A stretch of DNA of 64,000 bases. Source: Fluviicola sp. (lineage in GTDB: Bacteria > Bacteroidota > Bacteroidia > Flavobacteriales_D > Crocinitomicaceae). Location: positions 62,001-126,000 of the forward strand of contig JARWZO010000029.1 of NCBI GenBank assembly GCA_029866325.1. The letters run 5' to 3'. The notes under the pieces were generated by a model that was not told where the DNA came from, did not search any database, and saw only the letters and a list, made by a program, of their open reading frames with translations. Below are positions 1 through 10,549 of the stretch, piece by piece (position 1 is the first letter of the stretch; each line of letters opens with the position of its first letter). Both the position numbers and the translations under genes were made by a program.

Positions 1-177
1 ATTTCAGACGAGGAAGATGAACTCGACACCTTTTTCGAAATGCGATATACCATCGATCCTATGACCAAAGTAGTTATTTTATCAATTGTTGATTTTGCCG
101 AAAAGAATGAAAAAGATCAGGTTGTCCGTTTGTGGGAATCTCAGATTACCGACTTGAGAAGAGTGATTGGTGCTTGA
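1..177 (+). CDS. C-terminal fragment of an unidentified protein (5' end outside window)
   Basis: Frame +1 open from base 1: ISDEEDELDTFFEMRYTIDPMTKVVILSIVDFAEKNEKDQVVRLWESQITDLRRVIGA*, stop TGA 175-177. Confidence 0.6.
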   Translation: MSDEEDELDTFFEMRYTIDPMTKVVILSIVDFAEKNEKDQVVRLWESQITDLRRVIGA

Positions 178-214
178 CCTTCTCACGTTAATTTAACCTA
201 CCTTTGTCATCATT

Positions 215-1687
215 TTGTTCTTGGTGAAACGACTGACAGTTTTTAGTATCCGATCATTTGTAGGCCCGTTTGTGGTGACCTTCTTAATTTCCATGTTTAT
301 GCTCATCATGCAGTTTACATGGAAATACATCGATGATTTGATGGGTAAAGGTCTTGGAGCTGGCGTGATTACCGAATTGCTCTTTTACGTTTCCGCCGGA
401 CTTATTCCACTTGCACTTCCGCTCGCTATTCTCTTGAGTTCTATCATGACCTTCGGGAATTTAGCCGAAAATAATGAGCTTACCGCCCTTAAAGCATCCG
501 GATTATCGCTCTTTCGAATCATGCGTCCGCTAATGGTAGTCGTCTTTTTTATAGCGATGGGAACGTTTTATTTTGCCAACTACGTTATCCCGGTGGCAAA
601 CCTGAAATGGCACTCACTTATCTTTGATATTCAGGAAACTAAAGTGGCTGCTCTAATTACTCCCGGCTCCTACTCCAAAGAACTCGAAGGTTACGCCATT
701 AAAGTTGAAAACGGCTACGATAACACATTTACCGGAATTACCATTCACGATTACACCGATCCTACCATTGTAAAAACCATTAAGGCCGATTCGGGAACCA
801 TTTATAAAAGTGTCAGTGGTGATTACCTGCTTTTCCGCTTGATTGACGGTAAAATTGCAGAAGAACTCAGCGCTCAACCACCAATTTTCCAACCCAACGG
901 ACAAGCACATCATCCTCCGGGCGCTTTCAGACCGAGTCGTCGCACCAAGTTTGAAGTAGCAACCTATAAAATGGATTTAACCGGATTTCAGCTACAGCGT
1001 AACGATCCTGATATGTTTAAGGATGAATACGAAATGCTGAATGTTTTTCAGATCAACGATGCAAAAGATTCCATGCAACGTCTGGCAAATTCTACGCTGA
1101 AAAATTTCACCCAAACACTCAAAAACGAACATCCGTATTTTCAGTCGATGGCGTTTTTGGATACGTTTAAAATTCCTGCCAATAATCCTGTTTTCTTGAA
1201 AGATATTCCCACCGCCCCAATTTCCTGGGACACAGTGAATCCGAAAATGAAAATTGAAGCATTGAATCGCGCTATTGCCGGAATTCGTAGAAAAAATCAA
1301 AACCTCGACGGGCAAAAACAATTCATGCTCAGTGTGCAAGACAACAGTGACAAATTTTCAATTGAGTTTCACAAAAAATTTGCACTCACTACCACGATTA
1401 TTGTATTGTTTTTTGTGGGAGCACCGCTTGGAGCCATTGTTCGAAAAGGTGGTTTTGGAGCGCCTGTGGTGATTGCTGCCCTTTTGTTCATGGTTTATTT
1501 TGTGTTGTTTACAGTCGGTGAAGGACTTGCAAAATCGGGCGTTGTAATCCCTTTTGTAGGCATGTGGATGCCAACACTGGCACTTGCTCCTATCGCCTGC
1601 TTACTCATGATTAGCGCCGCCAATGACCTGAAAATTTCCGATCCGAAACTCTGGCGTTTGATTTTTTCACTTGGAAGAAAACGATGA
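215..1687 (+). CDS. LptF/LptG family permease (YjgP/YjgQ)
   Basis: N- and C-terminal TM blocks typical of LptF/G (PFVVTFLISMFMLIMQFTWKYIDDLMGKGL; KFALTTTIIVLFFVGAPLGAIVRKGGFG). The start is a TTG in the track; the exact start is uncertain. Confidence 0.9.
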   Translation: MFLVKRLTVFSIRSFVGPFVVTFLISMFMLIMQFTWKYIDDLMGKGLGAGVITELLFYVSAGLIPLALPLAILLSSIMTFGNLAENNELTALKASGLSLFRIMRPLMVVVFFIAMGTFYFANYVIPVANLKWHSLIFDIQETKVAALITPGSYSKELEGYAIKVENGYDNTFTGITIHDYTDPTIVKTIKADSGTIYKSVSGDYLLFRLIDGKIAEELSAQPPIFQPNGQAHHPPGAFRPSRRTKFEVATYKMDLTGFQLQRNDPDMFKDEYEMLNVFQINDAKDSMQRLANSTLKNFTQTLKNEHPYFQSMAFLDTFKIPANNPVFLKDIPTAPISWDTVNPKMKIEALNRAIAGIRRKNQNLDGQKQFMLSVQDNSDKFSIEFHKKFALTTTIIVLFFVGAPLGAIVRKGGFGAPVVIAALLFMVYFVLFTVGEGLAKSGVVIPFVGMWMPTLALAPIACLLMISAANDLKISDPKLWRLIFSLGRKR

Positions 1688-2853
1688 ACATACTGCACAT
1701 CAGTAACAAACCGATTTATCCGCAGGTAGACGGCGGTTGCATTGCAATGGCAAAACTATTGAGTAGTTTAATGCAGGTGGCAACAGTAAAACATGTGTTC
1801 CTGCATACCCCAAAACATCCGTTTACTCCCGGTATCTATCCAAAAGAAATAAGTCCGGAACTGCCGAATGAAACAACATTCATAGACACTGCCATTCGAC
1901 CTGTATCAGCTTTAAAAGCCTTGATTAGTGGTAAAAACTACAATCTGAAACGCTTTCACAGTGAAGAATTTGAGAAAGTGCTTTTAGCCTATATCCAAAC
2001 AAACGCATTTGATACCATTGTACTGGAAAGCCTTTTTCTTGCCCCTTATATCAAAACAATTCGGACTGTTTTTAACGGAAAAATCATCATCCGTACACAT
2101 AATGTAGAACACGAATTGTGGGAACAGCAAGCGGTGACTGCTTCCGGATTCAAAAAATGGTACCTCCGATCATTGGCCCGGTCGTTGAAACGTGAAGAAA
2201 TTGTTTTATTGAACAACGCCGATGCGATCTGGACAATTACTTCTGAAGATGCACAACGCTTCAAGGAGTTGGGAATTACAAAACCGATCCAAGTCATTCC
2301 GGTAGTAATGGAAACAAGCACTCAAGCGGCAGATTATGAGTCCGGTGATTTTTTTCATTTGGGATCAATGAATTGGGTTCCGAATCAATTGGCTGTAAAA
2401 CGACTTGTTTCTGAATTGTGGCCTCTGCTTCAGCTCGACAAAACACAGCATCAACTGCACATTGCGGGTTCTTTCCCTGAATCGATGGAAGAAACGGCTG
2501 CTCCAGGAATCAACTATCATGGTTTTGTGCAAAATGCCGATACATTTATGCAGCAGCACGGCATTCTTGTTGCTCCTATAACTGCCGGATCTGGCGTTCG
2601 AATCAAATTACTGGAAGCGATGGCACTTGGCGTTCCATGCATCACTACTCCATTGGGAGCAACCGGCATTCGTTTTGAAGAAGACTGTCTGAAAATAGCT
2701 TCTTCAAATGAGGAATGGCTCCATACTATGGAAACCCTAGCTTTATCGACTGAAAATCGACAAGAACTAGGCCGGAAAGCGCAACGCTATATGGAAAAAT
2801 ACCATAGTTTTGCGACCATAAACGCACAAATACTCGCAGCTCTTGAACGATAA
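1684..2853 (+). CDS. glycosyltransferase family 4-like protein
   Basis: GT-B organisation, C-terminal VAPITAGSGVRIKLLEAMALGVPCITTPLGATGI. Confidence 0.88.
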   Translation: MNILHISNKPIYPQVDGGCIAMAKLLSSLMQVATVKHVFLHTPKHPFTPGIYPKEISPELPNETTFIDTAIRPVSALKALISGKNYNLKRFHSEEFEKVLLAYIQTNAFDTIVLESLFLAPYIKTIRTVFNGKIIIRTHNVEHELWEQQAVTASGFKKWYLRSLARSLKREEIVLLNNADAIWTITSEDAQRFKELGITKPIQVIPVVMETSTQAADYESGDFFHLGSMNWVPNQLAVKRLVSELWPLLQLDKTQHQLHIAGSFPESMEETAAPGINYHGFVQNADTFMQQHGILVAPITAGSGVRIKLLEAMALGVPCITTPLGATGIRFEEDCLKIASSNEEWLHTMETLALSTENRQELGRKAQRYMEKYHSFATINAQILAALER

Positions 2854-4015
2854 ACCGATTCTGTTCATGGTACTTTCACGCTTCCCCTATCCGTTGGAGA
2901 AAGGCGATAAATTGCGTGCATTTCATCAGATCAAATCGCTTTCGGAACACTATAGAATTGTTCTTTGCTGTATGACCGAAGCAGCTATCGGAGAAAAAGC
3001 ATTTCAGGAAGTCAACCGGTATTGCCATGAAATCCACACGTTTCCATTGACAAAAGTCGGATTATTGTGGCAGGCGGCTTTAACGTTTCTAACCAATAAA
3101 CCGTTTCAAGTCGCCTATTTTTACCGATACCGCCATTTCAAGAAGATACAGCAGCTACTTCTACAATACAAACCGAGTCACATTTTCTGTCAGCTTCTGC
3201 GCATGGCCGAATACGTGAAAGACTACCATTTGTGTCCGAAAACCATCGACTACATGGATGCGCTTTCAAAGGGAATGGAACGCAGAATAGCAACCGAACC
3301 TTGGTACAAAAGTTGGTTCTTCAGCATGGAATTCAAACGTTTGGTGCGCTATGAACGTGCTATTTTCGACTATTTCGAGCACAAAGTCATTATTTCGAAA
3401 CAAGATCTGCAGTTTATTCATCACCCCAAACGCAATGATATTGTGGTTGTTCCCAACGGAGTAGACGAAAGTTTCTTTCAATTTCCGGCTGTTGAAAAGA
3501 AATACGACCTGCTTTTTACCGGCAATTTCAGTTATCCGCCCAATATCGAGGGGGCTTGTTATCTGGTGAATGAAATTTTGCCCTTATTAAAAAAGCGTGG
3601 TTATAATGTGAGTGTACTTCTTTCGGGTGCTTCTCCGCATTCGCGCGTGTTGTCACTGGCTTCTGATCAGGTTACGGTTTCAGGCTGGGTGGATGATATC
3701 AGAACGAGTTACGCACAATCACGCATTTTTGTAGCTCCTATGTTTATAGGTACAGGACTACAAAATAAGCTGCTCGAAGCAATGGCAATGGGGCTTCCGT
3801 GTATTACAACATCGCTAGCTAACAACGCATTAGGCGCAACCGACGGGGAAAATATTCTCTTAGCAGAACAAACGGAAGTATTCGTCGAAAAAATCGTTGT
3901 TTTTTTAACAGAAAGGGATATGTTTACCGAAATTGGTAACAAAGGCCAATTATTTGTTAAGCGAAACTACTCATGGAACTACCAAAACGATCAGCTATTA
4001 AAGCTATTGTTATAA
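2843..4015 (+). CDS. glycosyltransferase (TIGR03087-like sugar transferase)
   Basis: Start FMVLSRFPYPLEKGDKLRAFHQIKSL and C-terminal VAPMFIGTGLQNKLLEAMAMGLPCITTSLA. Confidence 0.85.
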   Translation: MNDKPILFMVLSRFPYPLEKGDKLRAFHQIKSLSEHYRIVLCCMTEAAIGEKAFQEVNRYCHEIHTFPLTKVGLLWQAALTFLTNKPFQVAYFYRYRHFKKIQQLLLQYKPSHIFCQLLRMAEYVKDYHLCPKTIDYMDALSKGMERRIATEPWYKSWFFSMEFKRLVRYERAIFDYFEHKVIISKQDLQFIHHPKRNDIVVVPNGVDESFFQFPAVEKKYDLLFTGNFSYPPNIEGACYLVNEILPLLKKRGYNVSVLLSGASPHSRVLSLASDQVTVSGWVDDIRTSYAQSRIFVAPMFIGTGLQNKLLEAMAMGLPCITTSLANNALGATDGENILLAEQTEVFVEKIVVFLTERDMFTEIGNKGQLFVKRNYSWNYQNDQLLKLLL

Positions 4016-4458
4016 TCTGCCTTTTTGCAGTTTCTTCCTTGGTTTTCTTACACTCCTGCTCTACCGACACCCCCGAATTGCCTCATTGGCTCAAGGGCGA
4101 ATGGAAAACATCATTTAACGGAATTACCATCAAAGAAAAGTGGGTTCAAAAAGGAGACTCATTGATTGGAGTGACCAGTTGGACGAAAGGAAAAAACAAA
4201 CGCATCGATCAGTTGGTGATTCGCTTTCAGCACGACACCCTGATATATCAGCTTTCAATGGATAAAAAGCCGCCCATCTGTTTTCAGTGTACCGACCTCA
4301 CAAAAGATACTTTAGCATTTGTTAACAAACAGAACGACTTTCCAAAACGTATTGTTTATGTGCGTCCAAAGGGCAAAACCATGCCTACTTGGGTCGATAA
4401 CGGAGTCGGCGATCCCAATCGAATCAACTATCAGTTTGAAAAGATTACTTCTCGGTGA
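3973..4458 (+). CDS. putative lipoprotein, DUF6265-like
   Basis: Lipobox-like LHSCST; LKGEWKTSFNGITIKEKWVQKGDSLIG ... DFPKRIVY resembles DUF6265. Overlaps the previous CDS by ~43 nt. Confidence 0.65.
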   Translation: MELPKRSAIKAIVIICLFAVSSLVFLHSCSTDTPELPHWLKGEWKTSFNGITIKEKWVQKGDSLIGVTSWTKGKNKRIDQLVIRFQHDTLIYQLSMDKKPPICFQCTDLTKDTLAFVNKQNDFPKRIVYVRPKGKTMPTWVDNGVGDPNRINYQFEKITSR

Positions 4459-4506
4459 ACAATTGTCCTGTTTTTCGGGTTAAATTTACAGCTCGAATAA
4501 ATAGTC

Positions 4507-5721
4507 ATGACAAGCAAGTTAAACACAATAGAAGAGGCAATAGCTGATATTCAAGCCGGAAAAGTAATAATCGTAGTAGATGATGAGGATCGTGAGAATG
4601 AAGGCGACTTTTTAACAGCTGCCCGAAACGCGACTCCAGAGGTCATCAACTTCATGGCTACACATGGCAGAGGGCTCATTTGCGCACCATTATTAGAAAA
4701 CCGTTGCGACGAATTGGAACTGGAAATGATGGTTGCCCAAAACTCGGCTACTTACGAAACACCATTTACCGTTTCCGTCGATTTGATCGGTCACGGATGC
4801 ACTACCGGAATCTCGGCTAGTGATCGTTCGAAAACCGTATTGGCATTGATCGATCCGGCTACCAAACCGGAAGAACTGGGGAAACCCGGCCATATTTTCC
4901 CACTTCGCGCCCGAAAAGAAGGTGTTTTACGCAGAGCAGGACATACAGAAGCGGCAACCGACTTTGCCCGACTGGCAGGTTTTGAACCGGCAGGTTTGAT
5001 TGTTGAAATCCTCAACGAAGACGGTACAATGGCTCGCTTACCTCAACTATTAGTTATTGCAGAAAAATTCAATCTCAAAATAGTATCCATAGCAGACTTA
5101 ATTGCGTATCGCATGAAACACGAATCATTAATTACACGAGAAGTAAAGGTCGAAATGCCTACAAAAATAGGTGATTTTGAACTCGTTGCTTACACAGTCA
5201 ATTCAAACCAACAAGAACATTTAGCATTAGTAAAAGGAACTTGGGAACCCAACGAACCTGTCCTGGTGCGCGTCCATTCATCTTGCATCACGGGTGATAT
5301 CTTCGGATCATGCCGCTGCGATTGCGGACCGCAACTTGAATACGCCATGAAAAAAATCAACGAAGAAGGAAAAGGCGTCATCGTTTACATGAATCAGGAA
5401 GGCCGCGGAATCGGTTTGATGAACAAATTACGCGCTTACAAATTACAGGAAGAAGGTTACGACACCGTTGAAGCCAACATTAAATTGGGTTTTGAAAGCG
5501 ATCAGCGCGAATATGGTATCGGAGCTCAGATTCTCCATGATTTAGGTGTGAAGAAAATCCGGTTGATGTCGAACAACCCGAAAAAACGCTCAGGATTGAT
5601 CGGATACGGGCTTGAAATTGTTGAAAACCTAGCTATCGAAGTTGGAAGAAACGTACACAACGAAAGTTACCTGAAAACCAAACAGGAAAAAATGGGGCAT
5701 TCGTTGAAACTGGATAAATAA
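4507..5721 (+). CDS. ribBA: bifunctional 3,4-dihydroxy-2-butanone-4-phosphate synthase / GTP cyclohydrolase II
   Basis: [13 protein letters not shown] (RibB) and [21 protein letters not shown] / [20 protein letters not shown] (RibA). Confidence 0.97.
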   Translation: MTSKLNTIEEAIADIQAGKVIIVVDDEDRENEGDFLTAARNATPEVINFMATHGRGLICAPLLENRCDELELEMMVAQNSATYETPFTVSVDLIGHGCTTGISASDRSKTVLALIDPATKPEELGKPGHIFPLRARKEGVLRRAGHTEAATDFARLAGFEPAGLIVEILNEDGTMARLPQLLVIAEKFNLKIVSIADLIAYRMKHESLITREVKVEMPTKIGDFELVAYTVNSNQQEHLALVKGTWEPNEPVLVRVHSSCITGDIFGSCRCDCGPQLEYAMKKINEEGKGVIVYMNQEGRGIGLMNKLRAYKLQEEGYDTVEANIKLGFESDQREYGIGAQILHDLGVKKIRLMSNNPKKRSGLIGYGLEIVENLAIEVGRNVHNESYLKTKQEKMGHSLKLDK

Positions 5722-6374
5722 TGCTGAAAGCTGTCGGTTTACAAAAAAAATACGGTCAACTCGACGTATTAAAAGGAATAGATCTTGAAATTGCTTCCGG
5801 AGAAATCGTCTCAATAGTCGGTTCTTCGGGAGCAGGTAAGACTACCCTGCTTCAATTGCTGGGAACACTAGACAAACCTGATAATGGAATTGTGGAATTA
5901 GACGGTGTGAATCCGTTTGAGCTTTCTTCGAAAGAACTGGCCAAATTTCGCAATACACAAATCGGCTTTGTGTTTCAGTTTCATCAGCTACTTCCTGAAT
6001 TTACCGCTTTGGAAAACGTGATGATGCCTGCATTGATCAACGGAATTTCAAAACAGGATGCACAGCAACGAGCCATGGAATTGCTCAACCAATTGGGATT
6101 AGGAGATCGTGCAACGCACCAACCTATGGCGCTTTCAGGTGGAGAACAACAACGTGTTGCCGTAGCCCGAGCTTTGGTAAACAAACCGAAAGTGGTGTTC
6201 GCCGATGAACCTTCGGGAAACCTCGATTCGAAAAACGCCAAAGAATTGCACCAATTGTTTTTTGATTTACGTCGCGATATGGGTCAAACCTTTGTGATTG
6301 TAACACACAACAACCAATTGGCCGAAATGGCAGATCGCACGCTAACCATGCAAGACGGGTTGATCGTTTCATGA
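5721..6374 (+). CDS. lolD: LolD-like ABC transporter ATP-binding protein
   Basis: Walker [12 protein letters not shown], signature [15 protein letters not shown], Walker [14 protein letters not shown]. Confidence 0.9.
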   Translation: MLKAVGLQKKYGQLDVLKGIDLEIASGEIVSIVGSSGAGKTTLLQLLGTLDKPDNGIVELDGVNPFELSSKELAKFRNTQIGFVFQFHQLLPEFTALENVMMPALINGISKQDAQQRAMELLNQLGLGDRATHQPMALSGGEQQRVAVARALVNKPKVVFADEPSGNLDSKNAKELHQLFFDLRRDMGQTFVIVTHNNQLAEMADRTLTMQDGLIVS

Positions 6375-7144
6375 AATCGGATTTCCACGGCGGAATGTCG
6401 TTTGACGATTTAAAAGAATTTCTCGACTTCAAAGCCGATGAATACAACAATCCGAAATTCATCGAATCGGATCCCATTCAACTGGCGCACCGCTTTCAAC
6501 GCAAAGAAGATATCGAAATTGTCGGTTTTCTGATGGCAACTATTGCCTGGGGAAATCGTAAATCAATAATTACCAGCGGCGAACGGATTCTAACCATCAT
6601 GGAACACGATCCGTACAATTTCATCCGCGATTACAAACCGTTTGAATCGGCCTTTGTTCACCGCACTTTCAACGCCGAAGATTTGCACAACTTCTTTGCA
6701 AGCCTGAAACGTCTTTACGAAAAAGACGGACTTGAAAAAGCATTCGCTTCGCAAGAAGAATACCCGGGCGTACTCGGTCGAATTGCCTGCTTTCGCGAAG
6801 CTTTTACTGCAGGTTCATTCCCTGATCGCACACAAAAACACATTTCCAATCCGTTGAAAAATTCGTCCTCCAAGCGCTTGAACATGTACCTGCGCTGGAT
6901 GGTTCGCAACGATAAAAAAGGTGTTGACTTCGGAATCTGGAACAGCATCTCCCCTTCCGAATTGCATTTGCCGTTAGACGTGCACACCGGAAATGTAGGT
7001 CGCAAACTCGGATTACTGCATCGAACACAAAACGATTGGAAAGCCGTAGCTGAAATTCAGGAATACCTAGTAAAAATGGATGCGAACGATCCGTGTAAGT
7101 ATGATTTCGCGTTGTTTGGATTGGGGGCTTTCGAGGGGTTTTAA
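6371..7144 (+). CDS. TIGR02757 family protein
   Basis: [50 protein letters not shown] ... [16 protein letters not shown]. Confidence 0.85.
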   Translation: MKSDFHGGMSFDDLKEFLDFKADEYNNPKFIESDPIQLAHRFQRKEDIEIVGFLMATIAWGNRKSIITSGERILTIMEHDPYNFIRDYKPFESAFVHRTFNAEDLHNFFASLKRLYEKDGLEKAFASQEEYPGVLGRIACFREAFTAGSFPDRTQKHISNPLKNSSSKRLNMYLRWMVRNDKKGVDFGIWNSISPSELHLPLDVHTGNVGRKLGLLHRTQNDWKAVAEIQEYLVKMDANDPCKYDFALFGLGAFEGF

Positions 7145-7200
7145 CACCGTTTCATTTTATCCATCAGCAATGAGGTCATCATTTCTGAAACTGCGGACGA

Positions 7201-8283
7201 TTAATCAATATCTTCCTCTTCATCTAAATCAGCATCCTTACTACCATCTATCCAACTAGTAAATCTACTTCTTCTGGCGGCGTTCCAAACTTGTGTATAA
7301 ATGGCGTATGAAGGCAGATTATCCGCGGCGTTGATACGACGTTCCATCAAATCATCGTATCCAACATCTCCCTTGCCTTGGTATGTTTTAACTTGCTGCC
7401 AGCTATTCCTATGAGCAAGAGATACAACGCCATTTGTTGCGACCACAGCAGCAGGGCCTCCAGCCAAAGGATTTAAGCCTTGATGAACAACATCAGCTGC
7501 TACCCAAGTGGCATCGTTAGAGCCTGAACGCACTTTTCTGGTCAATTTGTCAATAATATGGCTCGCTCCTGCTCCGGCTTCTGCAGCAGTTGTTAAGTCA
7601 GCCCAAATTTTAGTTCCATTTCGAGTTCTACTATAGTCCGGGTTAGATCCGCCGCCATTGTTCTGCATAGACCATCCGTTAGCTCCTGCCCATACATTCA
7701 GTTTTTCTTCAACACAATTTCCCCATCCTGCCGCTGTTGGATTATTCATATAGGCTGCTTGTTGGTTCGTATGCAACAAGGGTGCCGGATTATTCTGCAC
7801 ATCATTACTCGCTGCAGTTTCAGCAGTGGCAATTTGTCCGTCAAGTGCATTAATAAGAAGGAGATCAGCTGCTGCAGGAATATACTGAAGTCCACTTACG
7901 GAGACTACTCGTTGTACAACTTCGCTGCTTATATCATTCCCTTTTCTTTGGATAGGAGGTTGTTGCCGAATAGAATGTGTATCCGCTATCTTTTGCATTT
8001 GAACCACTTGGTTCACTTTCGCGCCGTTGTCGGCAACGTCCTGAAAAACTCTTAGCTGCGAAACTTGTCGACTAGTATTCGCTATCTCTTGTAGCTTTCT
8101 TTGAGCAACGGTTTCGCTGCGATTGTCTGTAAATGAATAAGGGAGGTAATTACCTTTTTGTGTCCGAGAAATAGAATTTTCAATTGATTGACCTTTCTGC
8201 GTGTGATTGGGCGCAACGTTTTCGAAGGTTTTAGCAGCGTGGGTATTCATCTTTTCGCTTTTTAAATAGTGGTACACTGTCAT
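7201..8283 (-). CDS. protein with eCIS-cargo-like N-terminal leader and unknown C-terminal domain
   Basis: MNTHAAKTFENVAPNHTQKGQS...YSFTDNRSETVAQRKLQEIANTSRQVSQLRVFQDVADN...QQPPIQRK resembles leaders of DUF4157-type eCIS-associated proteins. No DUF4157 HE-WH motif visible. Alternative start at 8250 (MNTHAAKT). Confidence 0.75.
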   Translation of the reverse strand: MTVYHYLKSEKMNTHAAKTFENVAPNHTQKGQSIENSISRTQKGNYLPYSFTDNRSETVAQRKLQEIANTSRQVSQLRVFQDVADNGAKVNQVVQMQKIADTHSIRQQPPIQRKGNDISSEVVQRVVSVSGLQYIPAAADLLLINALDGQIATAETAASNDVQNNPAPLLHTNQQAAYMNNPTAAGWGNCVEEKLNVWAGANGWSMQNNGGGSNPDYSRTRNGTKIWADLTTAAEAGAGASHIIDKLTRKVRSGSNDATWVAADVVHQGLNPLAGGPAAVVATNGVVSLAHRNSWQQVKTYQGKGDVGYDDLMERRINAADNLPSYAIYTQVWNAARRSRFTSWIDGSKDADLDEEEDID

Positions 8284-8298
8284 TTACAAGTGAATACC

Positions 8299-8306
8299 CA
8301 AATATA
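8299..8306 (-). promoter_or_regulatory. possible Bacteroidetes -7 box (TATATTTG) for the eCIS-like gene
   Basis: Minus strand TTA-N19-TATATTTG; one mismatch in the -33 TTG. Confidence 0.35.
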
Positions 8307-8445
8307 TTATTTCTATCGAACTTTCTAATCAGTTGAAGATGATTTATTGCGATTTGCGGCTAAAGTTTGGTGATTTTAAACACTAAATCATCCAATTCTA
8401 AAACTTGATCTTAAAAACTGTAAACAACCATTTATCATTTCCGTA

Positions 8446-8475
8446 TTGCTAATTCTATAAATCAACTTATCTTTG
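8446..8475 (+). promoter_or_regulatory. Bacteroidetes-type promoter TTG-N19-TATCTTTG
   Basis: TTG 8446-8448, 19-nt spacer, TATCTTTG 8468-8475, ATG at 8481. Confidence 0.6.
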
Positions 8476-8480
8476 GAAAC

Positions 8481-10535
8481 ATGAAGTGGGTCTATCCTGA
8501 ATTTTTGTTTGCCCTTGCGGTTATCCTCATTCCGCTTCTTATTCATCTTTTTCATTTTAAGCGTTACAAAACCGTCTTTTTTTCGAGTTTGACCTTTTTG
8601 AAATCGGTGGAGCAAAATCAGAAAAACACCCGTAAACTCAAGTATTGGCTCATCTTCACCGCGCGAGCACTTACTTTTTCGTTTCTGGTATTTGCCTTTG
8701 CGCAGCCATTTATTCCACTAAAAGAAGAATCGAACAAAAGTGGCATCAACGTCATCGGAATTTACATCGACAATTCATTTTCCATGACGCGTATTGGCGT
8801 TACGGGCGAATTATTCTCTCAATCGCGTGAATTGGCAAAATCCATTGTGCAAGATGCGCCTCGAACGGCTCAATTTGTCTTATTGACCAATGAACTCAGC
8901 GGTTCGGAGAAACAAACACTCACCAAAGCGCAGTTTTTAGAGAAAATTGAAAAGATCAAACCGACTTCGTTGGTACGAAAAGCCGCCGATGTTACCAATT
9001 GGTGGGAACAATGGTTGGTCGACAATAAATCCAATGACCTACGCATTGCAAGTAGTCAGCTGATTTACCTTTCCGACTTCCAACAATCGACCACGGGTGT
9101 TTTGCCGAAATACAAGAACTGGGAAACCTTACTTTATCCGGTAAAACTGGAGCCCGTCAACAACGGAAATCTTTACGTTGATTCCATTTGGTTTGCTACT
9201 CCTGTTCAGAAAAAAGAAGCCAAACAAACATTGTATGTACGCTTGCGCAACGAAGGCGAAACAGCCGTAAATACAGTTGATGTCAATATTCGTATCGGAA
9301 AAATAGACCGCGATGTATTTGCAGATATTCCTTCCAACGGAAGTGATACAGTAGAATTGAGCTACTTCAACAACGAATTGGGCAAAATTCAAGGCTCGGT
9401 GAAAGTCAACGACCGTCAAATGAACATGGACGATAGCTACTTCTTTTCGTACGATGTTCGGAAACAAAGTAATGTGCTGATCATCGACGGTGAAAGTTCA
9501 GTTTCGAACATCGATGTAGTCTACGGACTTGATGATTTCTACAAAACCACTTCCGTGCAGCAAAATCAGCTCACCGAAACGCAATTGCAGGATAAGGATT
9601 TGGTCGTAATCAACGGTTGTAACCAAATTTCAGCCAACACCACCGATTTATTACTTGAATTTGCCAACGATGGTGGTTCGCTCCTACTCTTTCCCGGCGC
9701 TAACACAAGCGTTGGTGGTTGGAACGGCTTGTTGTCTCGTTTAAAACTTCCTGCATTCAGTCAATTACAAGAAAAAGCATTAACCGTCAGAAAAATCAAT
9801 ACCAAAGATCCGTTTTTCGATGGTGTTTTCGAACGTAAACCGGAGCAATTGAACTTACCGGCTGTAAAAAAAGCGTATCGTTTACAATCCAACTCGGCAT
9901 CCGAAAGTATTGATTTATTGACCTTCCAAAGCGGAAACTCCTTCTTTGTGCGCGGAACCGGAAAATTCAACGCTTATTTATCAGCAACGTCGCTCGACCA
10001 AACGTACAGCTCCTTCACGAGCAATCAACTTTTTTCAACGTTGCTCTTGCGCATCGGTGAATTGAGTCAGCGCCAAGCTCCGTATTACTTGATTATCGGA
10101 GAAGACGGCAGTTATCCGATTGGTCAGCCAAGCAATGCCGAGCAAGCCGTTCATCTTAAAAAAGGCGACATCGATTTTATTCCTACCGTTTTCAAAAAAC
10201 GCCAATCAAACTTCATTTCGGTGCAAGGCTTAGAGGCTGTTCGTCAGATGGAATCAGGCAATTACAGTGTGGTTTCGGGCGGTGAAAAACTCGGAGCCTT
10301 GTCCATCAACTACAACCGTTCCGAATCGCGCATTCAATCGCTCAACGAGTCGGAAATCATGAGCACTTTTGAAAATGCAGGCATTAAAACAATGGACGTA
10401 CGCAGCACTTCGGGTTGGACAGGCGCTTCATTCCTACAACTCGATCAGCCGATTACTTATTGGAAATGGTGCGTCATTTTCGCCCTTTTATTCCTGCTTA
10501 CAGAAATGATTATCGTCTATTTTTGGAAACACTAA
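8481..10535 (+). CDS. BatA/aerotolerance-type N-terminal domain protein (TIGR02226-like)
   Basis: N-terminal MKWVYPEFLFALAVILIPLLIHLFHFKRYKTVFFSSLTFLKSVEQNQKNTRKLKYWLIFTARAL; C-terminal TM. Confidence 0.85.
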   Translation: MKWVYPEFLFALAVILIPLLIHLFHFKRYKTVFFSSLTFLKSVEQNQKNTRKLKYWLIFTARALTFSFLVFAFAQPFIPLKEESNKSGINVIGIYIDNSFSMTRIGVTGELFSQSRELAKSIVQDAPRTAQFVLLTNELSGSEKQTLTKAQFLEKIEKIKPTSLVRKAADVTNWWEQWLVDNKSNDLRIASSQLIYLSDFQQSTTGVLPKYKNWETLLYPVKLEPVNNGNLYVDSIWFATPVQKKEAKQTLYVRLRNEGETAVNTVDVNIRIGKIDRDVFADIPSNGSDTVELSYFNNELGKIQGSVKVNDRQMNMDDSYFFSYDVRKQSNVLIIDGESSVSNIDVVYGLDDFYKTTSVQQNQLTETQLQDKDLVVINGCNQISANTTDLLLEFANDGGSLLLFPGANTSVGGWNGLLSRLKLPAFSQLQEKALTVRKINTKDPFFDGVFERKPEQLNLPAVKKAYRLQSNSASESIDLLTFQSGNSFFVRGTGKFNAYLSATSLDQTYSSFTSNQLFSTLLLRIGELSQRQAPYYLIIGEDGSYPIGQPSNAEQAVHLKKGDIDFIPTVFKKRQSNFISVQGLEAVRQMESGNYSVVSGGEKLGALSINYNRSESRIQSLNESEIMSTFENAGIKTMDVRSTSGWTGASFLQLDQPITYWKWCVIFALLFLLTEMIIVYFWKH

Positions 10536-10549
10536 ACGTTTAAACAACC

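Noticed and set aside
7759-8055. 98-aa plus-strand ORF within the eCIS-like gene
   Set aside because: Antisense to a coherent protein with recognisable leader motif.
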